A stretch of 64,000 bases of DNA from Paulownia fortunei (GCA_019321725.1 CM033118.1:14472071-14536070), one strand, 5' to 3'. Counted from the first letter of the stretch, positions 47,332 through 60,179 are shown. The notes: generated by a model not told the origin, from the sequence alone. Numbers and translations are program-made.

Positions 47332-47960
47332 ATGAAATATTTATCGATCTTTGACATAGGAGCCCTGCTCCATAAAGGTAAGAGAAAGGTTGTGCTTTTT
47401 AGTTCTATTATATCTAAAATGAGAGATAGGCTTCACAATTGGGAGAAGATAAATTTATCACAAGGAGGACGTCAGGAACTTATAAAGAGTGTTCTCTCTT
47501 CTATGCCTCTACATATTATGCACATTATTGGCCCCCAAAAATCAATTCTCTAATAGATTGAGAGGCTTCTTGACAAATTTTATAGGGGTTACAATGATGG
47601 TCATCATAAAATTCATAGGCTTTATTGGAATAACAAGGAAGAATGAAGGTTAAGGGTGCAGAAGGAAGTTGATATGTCATCTACTTTCTTATATAAAATG
47701 TGGTGGAGATTTCGTAAAAGCGACTCCCTTTGGGCCAAATACAAGTAGCTCAGGTATTGTTGTAATGGTGCACTATTTCTACTAAAGTTTCTAAGGAGCA
47801 TTCACCAATATGGAAAAAACTTTGCAAAGTTTGACAAGAAGTTGATCAATGCATGTTTTGGAGTATTGGCAATCATTCCACCTCTTTTTGGTTCGATTTT
47901 TGGAGGGATATACACCTTTATGCTATAGGATTTAGAATGGTATATACTCGATGGACCTAA
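47332..47960 (+). pseudogene. LINE (L1-like) reverse transcriptase C-terminal remnant
   Basis: The open part (47332-47553) reads GALLHKGKRKVV, LFSSIISKMRDRLHNWEKIN and LSQGGRQELIKSVLSSMPLH, matching the conserved block after the RT active site of plant non-LTR retrotransposons (family form: SFGGRLTLIKSVLSSIP). After a stop it continues with KIHRLYWNN, then LYKMWWRFRKSDSLWAKY, and a WKKLCKVRQEVDQCMFWSIG-like phrase near 47810-47870, all in the expected order. The 5' part with the RT active site and the endonuclease is missing, as is a poly-A tail I could define. It is forward-stranded and old. Confidence 0.85.
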
Positions 47961-49687
47961 TTCATTCTTTGTAGAGAAATGGGAATTGGGACAAAGAGAA
48001 ACATGGGATGTGTGATTTAATTTTTATTGGGCATTTTCCATATTTTCACTATTTGAGAAGCCCAAATATGTTTGGTTTAGCCCATTTTTAGATTCAAAAA
48101 TCCCACTTTCCACTTCTCCTTGGAAAAAATCAAATTTGAGAATATTTTCCCCCGTTGCCTAGTCTAAGGCAACTCTGCCAGAAACTTAGAAACATTTCCC
48201 ATCAATCTTTCAAAGCTTGTCACCGAGTTCAATTGTTCAACTACCCATATCTTCCTCCTTTACTCTTTATAACCACTCACATGTGTAAACCTCTCTTAAA
48301 ACTCCTCCCTCAAGCCACTCTAAGTTCCATTCTTCTTCTACTCCCTGCCCCAAAACATGAACCACGGCATGGCGATGTGAGGAATTGAGCGGTGAGAACG
48401 GCGTACCCTCCCCCACTACGAAAATATTAAAGGTAATTCGACGTGTGTAAGCCCAATTTGAACATCAGATCTACAAATCAATTGTAGATTTGTATGGATT
48501 GGTGAATAAAATACCTTCTTGGTTTCGTTGTTTATGCATTAGTCTATATTTTTTACTTCGATGATATGAATGTTATGTTAGTATTTAGTGTAAAAGATAT
48601 TTCTTGTTGTAGGGTTTAGGGTCATGTGAATGTATGGGAATTTTGTTCGTTATATTCGTGGATGGATGTATTTTTAGACAATTTTTTCTGATTTCATGGA
48701 GCTCCATTATTGCCACCCTTGTACTTTCTGTTTTGGTTTCTCTTTTGATTTCAAGATACATTGGATTCGTAATGATGGAAGCGTACCCAAATAAACATAA
48801 CATTTTTATTTTTGTTTTTTCTGAGAAGAGTATTCAAACTGGAATTTGATTGTTTTCACAAACAAAGGGACATGATTTTTTTTTTATTTTCTTGTTTTTG
48901 ATTTTGAGAAGAAGAATAATACTAGATTTTGGTCAATAGTTTTTTGCCATGGTGCTCACTTTTCAATTCATTTTGTTTTCTTTTTTTATTGTAAAAATTA
49001 TTATTATGATAAAATAAAACTTTTTTCACTTACGATATATAATTAGTAAAAAGATAAATTAATTTTTTATCAATAACATTTGTTTTTGTTATTGTGGATT
49101 TGAAACTAGATTAGAGATAATTTAGAGGACAAATATGCGCAGGGCGATAGAATGATTTTTTGTATAGATGCTTTTTCCTTCTCTTTTTTTTGTATAGTAA
49201 GAGAATGATTTCATTTATGAAAAATCAGGCGTGATTTATGATTTACCAATTCCTAGTTTTTTAGCATATTTGATATAGAGGATAGAACATTATGCATGTT
49301 TCAAGTTGTTGCTTATGATATCCTAAAATATAGAAGCGTTTCTTCTTCTTCTTTATTCTTCTTTTTTCTTAGTCATATTTGGATCTTAAATTTTATTGTG
49401 AAAATCATTAGCCTCAATATTTTTTCTTTATTTCATCTTAAAGAAAAATAAAAAAGAGATGTTTGTTAAGCGATAAATTCATTGATTTAATCTTCAATCT
49501 CAAATGGGTTTTGATGATAATAGTACTCTATTTACAAAGAAATTAAAATTGATAAATATTTATTTGAAAAATGTGATGGGATATTACTTACTGCTTCTTT
49601 CTATGATTTTGATAAAGCAAAGAAAAGAAAAACATAGAAAAATTATTCTGCAAAGTATACAAATGAGAAAATCGTGCAAGGCAAGAA
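47961..49687. other. Unassigned stretch; possible host gene leader and intron
   Basis: No transposon protein or LTR was recognised in this 1.7 kb. 48050-48420 is pyrimidine-rich and less AT-rich, with AAGCCCAAATATG and TTAGCCCA motifs, followed by ATGAACCACGGCATGG and soon a stop. A GGTAATTCG junction near 48432 could be a 5' splice site, and 48880-49400 is T-rich as plant introns are. Frames at 48155-48388 and 48634-48849 are short and unrecognised. It ends abruptly at the Copia LTR of M. Function is not assigned. Confidence 0.3.
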
Positions 49688-50297
49688 TGTTGGGTTCGCT
49701 TTACTATAAGGGGTTTACACAGTGGAAATTTAAAATTTTAAATCAAATAAATAAACACATCTATCAAAAATAAATAGAAGCTCGTAGTGATTTTATCAAT
49801 TTTCACTTTGTTATCATTTTTGCAAAATAAATTTGAGTCGTTTAAAGTAATTAGAAATTACCCCCGTAGAACTCTTCTTCGTGTGATGATGAGGGAATCA
49901 ATTCCTGATTTTGTGGCTATCACCAAAACCCCGTAACCTCATCGAAAATAGGGATTCAAATGTTTCCTCTCTAAAATGTCCACATTTTGGAAGTAGACAC
50001 TGAAATAAATTCTTATTTTGTAGAATCTTATTTCATTTATGAATTTGATTCTCGGAATAAAATCATAATTCCACAATCAATCGTTGATTGGAGATTGTAT
50101 TTGTGCAGATGAATAATTATAAATTAATTATTATCTATGCCTTTGGAAGAGAAATCAAAGAAGGAAGAGTATATAATGAAAACCTATTTTTTTTCTTTTA
50201 TATGAGAGCCAAAAAAGACTTTATTCTCTCTATTTCTCAAATTTTCTTCCACCTTAAAAATTAAAAGGGGTTTTGGCCGACTTCTAATGTTATCTAC
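49688..50297 (-). mobile_element. Copia 3' LTR of element M (part 1)
   Basis: The left end TGTTGGGTTCGCTTTA is the reverse-strand LTR terminus, matching G at 38398. It follows the G-type LTR loosely until 50297, where element P is inserted; part 2 is at 56237-57814. The two parts sum to about 2.18 kb, the size of the G LTR. Confidence 0.85.
50293..50297 (+). repeat. Target-site duplication (left) of element P
   Basis: TCTAC here versus TCCAC at 56237-56241: 4 of 5 bases match, the difference a C/T transition. Confidence 0.7.
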
Positions 50298-50745
50298 TAT
50301 AATACCCGAGCCTCGTGCTGCTCAACTGACCAATATAGTTCATGTCTTTCATGCTACGTATGTGTCATTTGTATTTTTAATTGATATTTCATAATGCACT
50401 ATATTTTATATGATATTTTTAATAATTAAACTTTTGAAGCTGTCACCGATATTAGTTTTTAAATTCTTTAACCTAATTGATTGAGTTAGTACTAAGATAC
50501 GAGAATTTAGGTGTCAACTATCAGATACCATTACAATACACGTAAGTGAAAGGTGGCATTGTTGTATTTTTCGGTGTAGGATAAACTATGCAAATAAATT
50601 AATTAGGGAGAAAATAGGATACTAATGATAATAATAATAATAATAAAGAAATAAGGACATTATCATATTAATTAAGAGGGTATAAATTCTTACTAGAAAA
50701 TAAATTTGGGGTTTATAAATAAATATCAAAATATTATGTATTAAT

Positions 50746-50776
<31 letters not shown>

Positions 50777-50884
50777 TATATATTATAAAGATGTATGAAA
50801 TATTATATATATATATATATATGTATCGATGTATGAAATATATATAGATATAAGTATATGTGTGTATTATAATAAAATAATGTC

Positions 50885-50924
<40 letters not shown>

Positions 50925-50951
50925 TGTGTATAGCTTATGTTTTAGATTAGC

Positions 50952-50991
<40 letters not shown>

Positions 50992-52963
50992 TAGAATGTT
51001 AGTTTCTATATACATATACATATACACGTGTATAGTTTATAGTAATAGTTATAATATATTACACATATCTTACAATATATTATATTATATTAAGGATAAG
51101 TATACATATGTTATAATATTATATTAGGTTTTCTTAATAGCTAAGTAATAGTTAACATATTAAAACAAGATATTATACATATGTTATAATATATTATACT
51201 AGGTTATAATATATTATATATATTAAGGATAAGTATACATATGTTATAATATTATATTAGGTTTTCTTAATAGCTATGTAATAGTTAAGATATTAAAACA
51301 CCACACACACACACGTTCACGGCAGCAAAGGAAAGGAAAAGAGAAGAAAAAAAAAGAAAAAATGAGAAAGAAAGAACAAATTTCAATCGTAGAAATTTGA
51401 GGAAATTTTGGGTAAGTCCTTTCTTATTTTTGTACGGATAAAAATATATATTTATGCTATTTATTTCTAATTTGAAAGAAATTTTCTGATGCAAATTAAC
51501 TAGTTATCTTCTTGTGAGATAATAATTAATATACATTTGAAATTAGTTACAAAGATTTGATTTTATTATCCTGTATTAATTGGATGAAAGAGCTAATTTA
51601 ATTGAAGGATTTGTTATGGAAATTATAACACATCAATTAGATAATATTAAAATGAATTCGAGATGAGAAATTAAGGTATTTAAAAGGTTCTAATTGGTGT
51701 GAGTATAAATTTTAAGGTTTGATTGTTATTTAATTAAATTTAAGATTTAAGATCCCTTATGAGATTTGATATAGAAACCCATTGATTAAGAATGAAAATT
51801 AATACGTTATACTTTTACAGGCAACTTTATATCTAAGGTACGGAGGAGAATCTTGTTAACCTTCAGTAGGATATCAAAGGTGAAGGGTAAGCAAAAATTC
51901 ATTTGCAATTACAATGTATGGACATAGTATTTTGTACATTATCTATATTAAATGTGATCTTTGTGTCTTGATGTGTGTACTGTGAGTATTATACATATCT
52001 TATAGTGCATATGTTGCTTGGATGATGGGACATAGGATCTGTTGTGTCATTGGACATGCCATTTATCAATATTTATTTGTCCATGTATAACACGTGCTCA
52101 CGATTGAGGTTTTTGACACGCATGATAATATTTTCAAAAAGAAAATATTTTGGTTGGCCACTATTAGTGTACCAAGGCCCATGTGTGGCTTATTTATATG
52201 ATATTTGGGGCACTGTGAGTTTTACTTCTCAGAAGATCATAGAGGTTGATTTGGGGTGTGCCTTTGGTGGTCACAAGAGGGTGACCACTTGACTGTGCTC
52301 TTATCGATGCCGCTAGTGGGAAGAGTTCTAGAGGGTCATAGAGGAAGACAGGGGGTGGACCTCTGGTGATCCCATGAGATGGCCTCGGATTGTATCGATC
52401 TGTTTATGACCATATGATTATTGATATTGTTGAGAGCTCTATCTGGTACATAGTAAGTGGGTTAAGGGTCCAGTGATGGAAAATAATTTTGAATGAAATG
52501 ATTTTGATGCATGAGTTCGCATTCTTGTCATGATCTTATAAAATGCATTGTATTATGTTGGATTATCCCTTCAGCATTAGGTCACGTAGTTCATGCATTG
52601 TAGGTGAGTTTGATGATACTTGAAGCCATGACTTACTGAGCGAGGGGCTGGAGCTCCTATAAGTTCTGAGGATCAGTGTACATGGATGACGACCTGTTGG
52701 GCTGGTTGTTAAGTTATTTGATTTTGGAGTCTATTGTATTAGGTTTTGGGATTTGTATTATGTGTTACTTTTATAACTTTTCTGTACATAGGTATGTAAA
52801 TATTATGATTGTTATGGGTTCTCTACAGGTATATATATTAGTCTGTGAGTGGAAAATATGTATTATTTATTAATATATTACAGGAAAAAAAATAATGTAT
52901 GCGCACAGGCTCTATCATGTTAAATTATGCTATATATAGTTGTATACTAATGGAGGTGTTATA
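50298..52963 (+). mobile_element. 5' LTR of internally deleted Del-type element P
   Basis: It begins TATAATACCCGAG (a transition from TGTAATACCC) and ends GGAGGTGTTATA, followed by a primer site. It matches the 3' LTR at 53544-56236 along its full length apart from microsatellite length and small changes. It carries long TA microsatellites (about 50740-51000) and a ~130-bp tandem duplication ('acatatgttataatat' to 'taatagttaa') near 51100-51300, both also in the 3' LTR. Confidence 0.92.
50740..51000. repeat. (TA)n microsatellite cluster in the P 5' LTR
   Basis: Several perfect TA runs of 10-20 repeats lie near 50745, 50805, 50890 and 50955. The counterpart in the 3' LTR (53990-54245) differs in run lengths. 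Confidence 0.9.
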
Positions 52964-52966
52964 GAG

Positions 52967-52979
52967 TGGTATTAGAGCC
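52967..52979 (+). other. Primer-binding site of element P
   Basis: TGGTATTAGAGCC begins four bases after the LTR end; it matches the initiator-Met site with one C-to-T change. Confidence 0.85.
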
Positions 52980-53121
52980 CAGTTACAGGTTCTTTAGACT
53001 ATCCACGTATATAAACTTGGAACTTGTGGAAGCACAGCTTTGCTCGTAAGTTTTATTTATTATGTGATGCATTATTGTTTCATGAATTATATTGGTCATG
53101 TTCTAAAATAGTATTGCAGTC

Positions 53122-53475
53122 ATGACAAGAACAAGGAATGAGAGTAGTAGTGGAGGTAGAAAACCAGATGGGGAGACACCTATGCTAAATGATGATCGGG
53201 ACACTGCTATAAACCGACTTAACTTACCAATATCAATGCCTTAAGTACATAATGTATTCCACATGTCTATGTTGAGAAAATATATTGCAAATCTATCTTA
53301 TATTCTGAAAAATGAACTTATAGAGCTAAAAGCAGATTTAAGTTATGAAGAAGCATTTATAGAGAATCTTCTACGAGAAGTAAAACAACTCAAAAATAAA
53401 AAGATTCCATTGGTAAAAGTGTTTTGGAGAAATCAGTCCACAAAAAAGCTACTTGAGAGAGAGAGGATGATATGA
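53122..53475 (+). pseudogene. gag-start / integrase-end fusion in element P
   Basis: The whole coding part of P is 118 codons. It opens MTRTRNESSSGGRKPDGE, the start of a Del-type gag, and by about codon 30 becomes RLNLPISMP, a stop, then VHNVFHMSMLRKYIAN, the end of integrase (compare 29590-29625 in element C), followed by LVKVFWRNQSTKKLLERER, the chromodomain-like tail. All lie in one frame, broken only by a TAA that replaces the expected CAA. Zinc finger, protease, RT, RNase H and the integrase core are all gone. The join near 53205-53215 is an internal deletion of about 4 kb. The element keeps both LTRs, primer site and polypurine tract, so it could have been copied with proteins from a relative. 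Confidence 0.85.
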
Positions 53476-53530
53476 AAGTTAAGTATCCAAAACTGTTTCG
53501 GTATGTAAATTTTGGGGACGAAATTTTCAT

Positions 53531-53543
53531 AAGAAGGAGAGAA
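53531..53543 (+). other. Polypurine tract of element P
   Basis: AAGAAGGAGAGAA directly precedes the 3' LTR at 53544. Confidence 0.85.
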
Positions 53544-54157
53544 TGTAATACCCGAGCCTCGCACTACTCACCTGGCCAATATAGTTCATGCCTTTCATAC
53601 TACATATGTGTCATTTGCATTTTTAATTGATATTTCATAATGCACTATATTTTATATGACATTTTTAATAATTAAACTTTTGAAATTGTCACCGATATTG
53701 GTTTCTAAAATTTTTAAACTAATTAGTTGAGTGGGTACTAAGATACAAGAATTTAGGTGTCAACTATCAGATACCATTACGATATATGTAAGTGAAAAGT
53801 GGCATCGTTGTGTTTATTGGTGTAGGATAAACTATGCAAATAAATTAATTAGGGAGAAAATAGTAAGACTAATGGTAATAATAATAATAAAAAAAAATAA
53901 AGACATTATCATATTAATTAAGATGGTATAAATTCTTACTAGAAAATAAATTTGGGGGTTTATAAATAAATATCAAAATATTATGTATTAATTATATATA
54001 TATAAAAATATAATATATATATATATATATATAGATGTATGAAATATATTATATATATATGTATAGATGTATGAAATATAATATAATATATATATGTATA
54101 GATGTATGAAATATATATAGATATAAGTATATGTGTGTAGTATAATAAAATAATATC

Positions 54158-54192
<35 letters not shown>

Positions 54193-56236
54193 GTGTATAA
54201 CTTATGTTTTAGATAAGCATATTATATATATATATATATTATATTAGAATGTTAGTTTCTATATACATATATGTATACACGTGTATAGTATATAGTAATA
54301 GTTATAATATATTACACATATGTTACAATATATTATATTATATTAAGGATAAGTATACATATGTTATAATATTATATTAGGTTTTCTTAATAGCTAAGTA
54401 ATAGTTAAGATATTATACATATGTTATAATATATTATACTAGCTTATAATATATTATATTATATTAAGGATAAGTATACATATGTTATAATATTATATTA
54501 GGATTTCTTAATAGCTAAGTAATAGTTAAGATATTAAAACACCACACACACACGTTCACGTCAGCAAAGGAAAGGAAAAGAGAAGAAAGAAAAAGAAAAA
54601 GGGAGGAAGAAAGAACAAATTTCAATCGTAGAAATTTGAGGAAATTTTGGGTAAGTCCCTTCTTATTTTTGTACGGATAAAAATATATATTTATACCGTT
54701 TATTTCTAATTTAAAAGAAAGTTTTTGATGCAAATTAACTAGTTATCTTCTTGTGAGACAATAATTAATATATACCTTTAATTCGAAATTAGTTATAAAG
54801 ATTTGATTTTATTATCCTGTATTAATTGGATGAAAGAGCTAATTTAATTGAGGGATTTGTTATGGAGATTATAACACATCAATTAGATAATATTAAAATG
54901 AATTCGAGATGAGAAATTAAGGTATTTAAAAGGTTCTAATTGGTGTGAGTATAAATTTTAAGGTTTGATTGTTATTTAATTAAATTTAAGATTTAAGACC
55001 CCTTATAAGATTTGATATAGAAACCCATTGATTAAGAATGAAAATTAATACGTTATACTTTTACAGGCAGCTTTATATCTAAGGTTAGGGAGGAGAATCT
55101 TGTTAACCTTCAGTAGGATTTCAAAGGTGAAAGGTAAGTGAAAATTCATTTGCAACTACAATGTATAGATATAGTATTTTGTGCATTATCTATATTAAAT
55201 GTGATCCTTATGTCTTAATGTGTGTACTGTAAGTATTATACATACCTTATAGTGCATATGCTGCTTGGATGATGGGACATAGGATCTATTGTATCATTGT
55301 ACATGTCATTCATCATCATTTATATGTCCATGCATAACACGTGCTCACAGTTGAGGTTTTTGATACGCATGACATTATTTTTAAAAAGAAAATATTTTGG
55401 TTGGCCACTACTAGTGTACCGAGACCCATATGTGGCTTATTTATATGATTTGGGGCTCCGCGAGTATTAGTTCTCGGAGGATCATAGAGGTTGACATGGA
55501 GTTTGCCTTTGGTGGTCACGAGAGGATAGACTACTTGACTGTGCCCTTATCGACGCTGCTGGTGGGAAGGCTTCTGAAGAGTCAGAGGGAAAGATATGGG
55601 GTGGACCTCTAGTGATCCAAGAGATAGCCTCGGACTGTGTCGATCTGTTTATGGCCATGTGATTATTGATATTGTTGAGAGTTCTATCGAGTACATAGTA
55701 GGTCGACCAAGGGCCAGTGATTGAAAATGATTTTGAATGAAATTATTTTGATGCATGAGTTCGCATTCTTGTCATGATCTCATAAAATACATTACATTTA
55801 TGTTGGATTATGCCTTCAGCATGCATGATTTTTATTTACTGAGCATTAGCTCACGAAGTTCATGCATTGTAGGTGACTTTGATGATACTTGAAGCCATGG
55901 ACTTACTGAGCGAGGGGCTGGAGCTCTACAGGTTCTGAGGATCAGTGTATATGGATGACGACCTGTTGGGTTGGTTGTTAAGTTATTTGATTTTAGAGTC
56001 TATTGTATTGAGTTTTGGGATTTGTATTGTGTGTTAGTTTTATATCTTTTCTGTACATGGGTATATAAATATTATGATTGTTATGGGTCCTCTACAGGTA
56101 TATATATTAGTCTGTGAGTGGGAAAATATTTATTATTTATTAACATGTTATAGGAAAAAAAAATAATGTATGCGTATAAGTTCTATTATGTTAAATTATA
56201 CTATATATATAGTTGTGTTGTAATGGAGGTGTTACA
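53544..56236 (+). mobile_element. 3' LTR of element P
   Basis: It runs from TGTAATACCCGAG to GGAGGTGTTACA, with both termini intact. It is the copy of 50298-52963. After it the Copia M LTR resumes with TCCACCC. Confidence 0.92.
53990..54245. repeat. (TA)n microsatellite cluster in the P 3' LTR
   Basis: TA runs near 54015, 54050, 54160 and 54220, interspersed with 'gatgtatgaaata' units repeated about four times; the partner array is at 50740-51000. Confidence 0.9.
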
Positions 56237-57814
56237 TCCACCCTCTTAAATCAGACACTAAGTGTCTTAATACACACATGTGTATTTTGGTCTAATTTTG
56301 AATAATCCCCATCATTTAAAAATAATAGACCTAGTCTCCTAAAATTAGGCTATATCCATAATCATGGGGATTTTGACTTTCGAAATACTATCTTTATATA
56401 TATATATATATATATTATACGTATATATATAAATATATCTAATATATATTTACATATATACACGTACGCACACATACATGTGTACATATTATATCATATA
56501 CATATATAAATCCTATTTATCTTTTATTTATTTCTCATCATTTATCTAGTGGGTTCATACAATTAGGCACTAGTTATTGGTCTTGGGTTTGGACTTCAAT
56601 AAACTCCAATTAATTAATTTAGTTAATCAATTAATTTGCAAAGCCCAAATTGATTAATTTATTCTACTCCATTTATTAGGCTTTCTAATCAATTTGGATT
56701 TACTTAAATAATTCAATCATTTAATTAAATATTTAATCCAATAATTGAACTCAATTAAAACCCTAATTAATTAATTTATATTAATTAATTACATCCAATA
56801 ATTGAATTTATTAATTTTGAACGTCCAAAATTATATGTGACCCTTTTAGGTTCACAACTAATACTAGGAGTAGGCTCACAATTTTTGTAACTTATGAATA
56901 AAGATTATTCGATTAATTAATACACTTGGAATTAACTTTTTAATTCAAGAACCTACAAATCATGGTAACACCTAGCAAGTAGCATGATTACCTAGTATCA
57001 GGTGAAACAACGAGTAAACCTATTTCAGTTGCGATTACCATACACGTATGGTCCTTCCAAAAACTAATCTCCCGATTGAATCTAGGGCATAGATTATAAG
57101 TTGAAACCCTAATTGATTAAATAACTATGATCCCATATCAAGTTCCAGTGACTTCCGATGAATCAAAATTCATCCTTCCTTAGCCAAGTTCTTCGAATCA
57201 TGAACTATGAAAACATATGAGATTCCATTGTTATATGACAAGTATCAAATTCTATGTTGGTCACTGACAAACCTCCATGCATACCAGTACAACACCCAAC
57301 ATATCCCTTTTTTGGTTTTCAATTAATCATAAGATATATCAAAGTGTTGTAGGATGTAGACGAGGCTACCATCGTGCCTCAAGTGCGAGGACTAGCCGTG
57401 TACTATTATTTCGATAGGTAAAGCATCCAGCTAAAAATTTTCTGCGGGCTATGTTCGGTGAACTTGTTCTCTAAACAAGCACCCGCATACATACACTTGC
57501 ATCACTATGTTGATGCTAATGGAATGTAACATCCTCGCCTTACAAGCATACATTATATACATATATCTTACTGGGCTATTTAATGTCCTTTCTTAAAAAG
57601 CCCTCAACTTGAAACTCATTTACGACCAAAACCTTAGACACATATTCCATAATCACCATCATATGTATAATAGATATGGTATAGGGACTTTATCTAATTG
57701 TCTAAGGGCAATCAAGAAAAAAAATGCCTATAAGTTAATAAATATTAAATAAGATTGTCTATTTCAAGAATATAAGAGTAACCATTACTTGATACATCGG
57801 GCACTACTCTAACA
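56237..57814 (-). mobile_element. Copia 3' LTR of element M (part 2)
   Basis: It starts with the right target duplication TCCAC and continues the reversed G-type LTR: GAGTAAACCTATTTCAGTTGCG at about 57011 (shown in part), GTGCCTCAAGTGCGAGGACTAG near 57375 (in part), and the LTR start TGTTAGAGTAG on the reverse strand at 57814. It is diverged from G, so it is an older insertion. Confidence 0.87.
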
Positions 57815-58325
57815 ATCTCACACTTACCCTAGAGCCAATTACCCAATATCTTAGGCCCATCTTCTAAAGATGCCCTTTGAATACTATTTGCGCTAGGGGC
57901 CTAGTCAGTAGATCTTCTAAAAATTTTGCCAAGGCTATTTTCTCCATATTGAGTCGTCTATACGAATGATTACTCTAATCATATGGTATCACCTCATATT
58001 GTGCTTAGATTTATGATGAGATATTGACTCTTTTGCTTGCACAACAACCTTATTATTTTCATAGTAGACTATTAACAATATCCGTAACCACTTCCAACCC
58101 TTTGGAAGAGGCTCCTCATCCAAATACATTCCTTTGCAGCATCTTATTTGGTGATGTATTCATCCTTGATGGTGGAATCCACGGTCGTCTTAAGACTAGA
58201 ACTTCTTCTAGCTAACCACCATAATTTAGGACAAATATGATTCTAGACATTGATCAAGTTATCTACTTTAGACTAGAAGCTAGATGTAACATCCTAACTT
58301 TGGTTCTCTAAGCCATGTTCTAATA
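57815..58325 (-). pseudogene. Copia pol C-terminal fragment of element M
   Basis: It matches G at 40603-41110 in reverse: the polypurine-adjacent TTAGGCCCATCTTCT, TTGTGCTTAGAT and GATGAGAT, and TGGTGGAATCCACGGTCGTCTT (in part), corresponding to RNase H. It is riddled with small changes and is cut near 58325 by the start of the Athila L LTR. Confidence 0.82.
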
Positions 58326-58334
58326 GGCTCCTAA

Positions 58335-59994
58335 ATTATAATATTATTGACACCTCCATTAGCATAATTGCACATGTTACTACCTTACAATTACTACAAT
58401 TATGCTTCATTTTGTGATAATTGTGTGTAGGGACTAAAAATAAAGAATAGAGTGAAGATATGGTGAAAAATAGTTGAAATTAGACAAAATGGAATTTGCA
58501 CCGCGACACCCCCTAGGTCACGCCATGGCATGAGTAGCCAAAATTGGGTAGTGAGTTCCATTTTTGATGGCACCACGACACCCCCTCTTAGGTATCGTGG
58601 CACTGGACTTAGGAGAACTCGTGCTGCAGTGCTAGAAGGTTCGGGCACACAACATGATTGCCTGAATTTAGGCTGTAAGCAGGCATTTCTCAAGTGTCGT
58701 GGCACCAGAAGAACAGAGCATTTCGCACTATGGCGCTAATGGTCCAGACATGAAAAACAATACCTGAAAATTTTTAAGGGACTAGTGGTAATCTAATCCA
58801 TGCATTGAATCTTTCTTGTTATACACCACTACACCAACATGTCATGTGACACTCTATTAGATACACTATTTACACATAATTATAGCACATAAATGTAGAT
58901 ACACACATGCTTATGCATAATTGTCTTGAACAACACACTATACACATCATTCAACACACAATTCATCAACACACTTACACTCTACACCTATCTTCTCACA
59001 CACATTTTCTCTCTACCTAAAAACACCCATTCTTCAATATTTTTCCACATATTACATAAAAAAATACACACCCGTCATCAAGGAGTTGGGGATTCAAGAC
59101 AAAGGGAATAAGGAGCTACTTTGCACAAGAAGAATCTAAAGCTAGAAGTGAAGACTATCAAAAGGGGTTGTAATTTTTACTTTAGTTTTCTTTTAATTTT
59201 GTTTAGTTCTAAAGAATATTGTAAAGGCATGATGTTGAGAAACAAATATTGTTTGCTCTGTCTCATTATGAACTAAACTCAACTTTTCCAAGGCTTAGAA
59301 AGTTGTTTCTATGAAGTTGTGAATTGTTAACTTGTATATGATATGGATGATTGTTGATTTTGTGATGAGCATGCAATATGTTCTTAATGTTTCTTGAAAT
59401 TTGGGAAGTTTTGAGATGAACCTTGTTGTTGTGATTGAGATCGAGAGGTAGTGTCACAACAAGTGCTTGTGTAATGTATTCCACTGTGTGCTAGGTCACT
59501 ATAGAATATAGGAGATAGCATACGCAATAGTCATAGATTTAGCCAACAAAAGCTAGAGGAAATCGTAAAGCCTAATGCATTATTGGATAGCTAAACTTGT
59601 ATAGGAATATACAAGTTGCTTTCTAGTAATAAGTATTGTATATCTTGGAAAAGAGTATTATATAAAATTAGAGTTCCTATTGTCACACAATTCAATGTCA
59701 ATCCTATTCACTAACTTGTAAGAATTCACAATGTGATAGAACGACAGTTCAATACCTTGGTACTTCTCTACCTAAGTCTAAATCCCCAATTTTTCTTGAT
59801 CACTTTAGTAGCTAATTAATTTCTAGTTTTTAGTTTTCAATTTAATCAACCAACTTTAGATAGGTTAAATATAGTTGGATTATCTATATTTATGTATGCT
59901 CACATACTCTCTAGGGACCGACATTTGTATACTCATATACTTTATTACTTGTTGGCCCGTACACTTGTAGTTTGTACCACTTATTTCGGGGACA
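58335..59994 (+). mobile_element. 5' LTR of Athila element L
   Basis: The 3' edge is clear: TTTGTACCACTTATTTCGGGGACA ends at 59994, followed by the primer site. Inside are GGTTGTAATTTTTACTTTAG (59167), CATTATGAACTAAACTC (59264) and GC-richer segments with GTCGTGGCACC-type repeats (58500-58735). The 5' edge is set only roughly, where Copia M homology ends; the exact terminal TG was not identified. Confidence 0.75.
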
Positions 59995-60003
59995 TCAAGT
60001 TTT

Positions 60004-60021
60004 TGGCGCCGTTCTCGGGGA
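60004..60021 (+). other. Primer-binding site of element L (tRNA-Asp-like)
   Basis: TGGCGCCGTTCTCGGGGA, two differences from TGGCGCCGTTGCCGGGGA, ten bases after the LTR end. Confidence 0.88.
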
Positions 60022-60179
60022 GTATGTTTTTGCAATATTGAGGTTGGTTTATCTAGTTGTAGTTGACCATTTTATTTACTTTATTTTTGTTTCATTGCTT
60101 TTATTTTTGTTTTTATTTGTTTCATTTCTACTTTGGGAGCTCATGTTTTTCATTATAGGTGTTGTTGGTGCATGACTCG

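Noticed and set aside
50740..51000. TA-rich region considered as an origin or matrix-attachment site
   Set aside because: It is a simple (TA)n expansion within an LTR, duplicated in the partner LTR; nothing specific supports the other functions.
58400..58740. GC-richer frames on both strands in the L LTR
   Set aside because: Overlapping frames on both strands arise from imperfect GTCGTGGCACC-type repeats in the LTR; no protein similarity was recognised.
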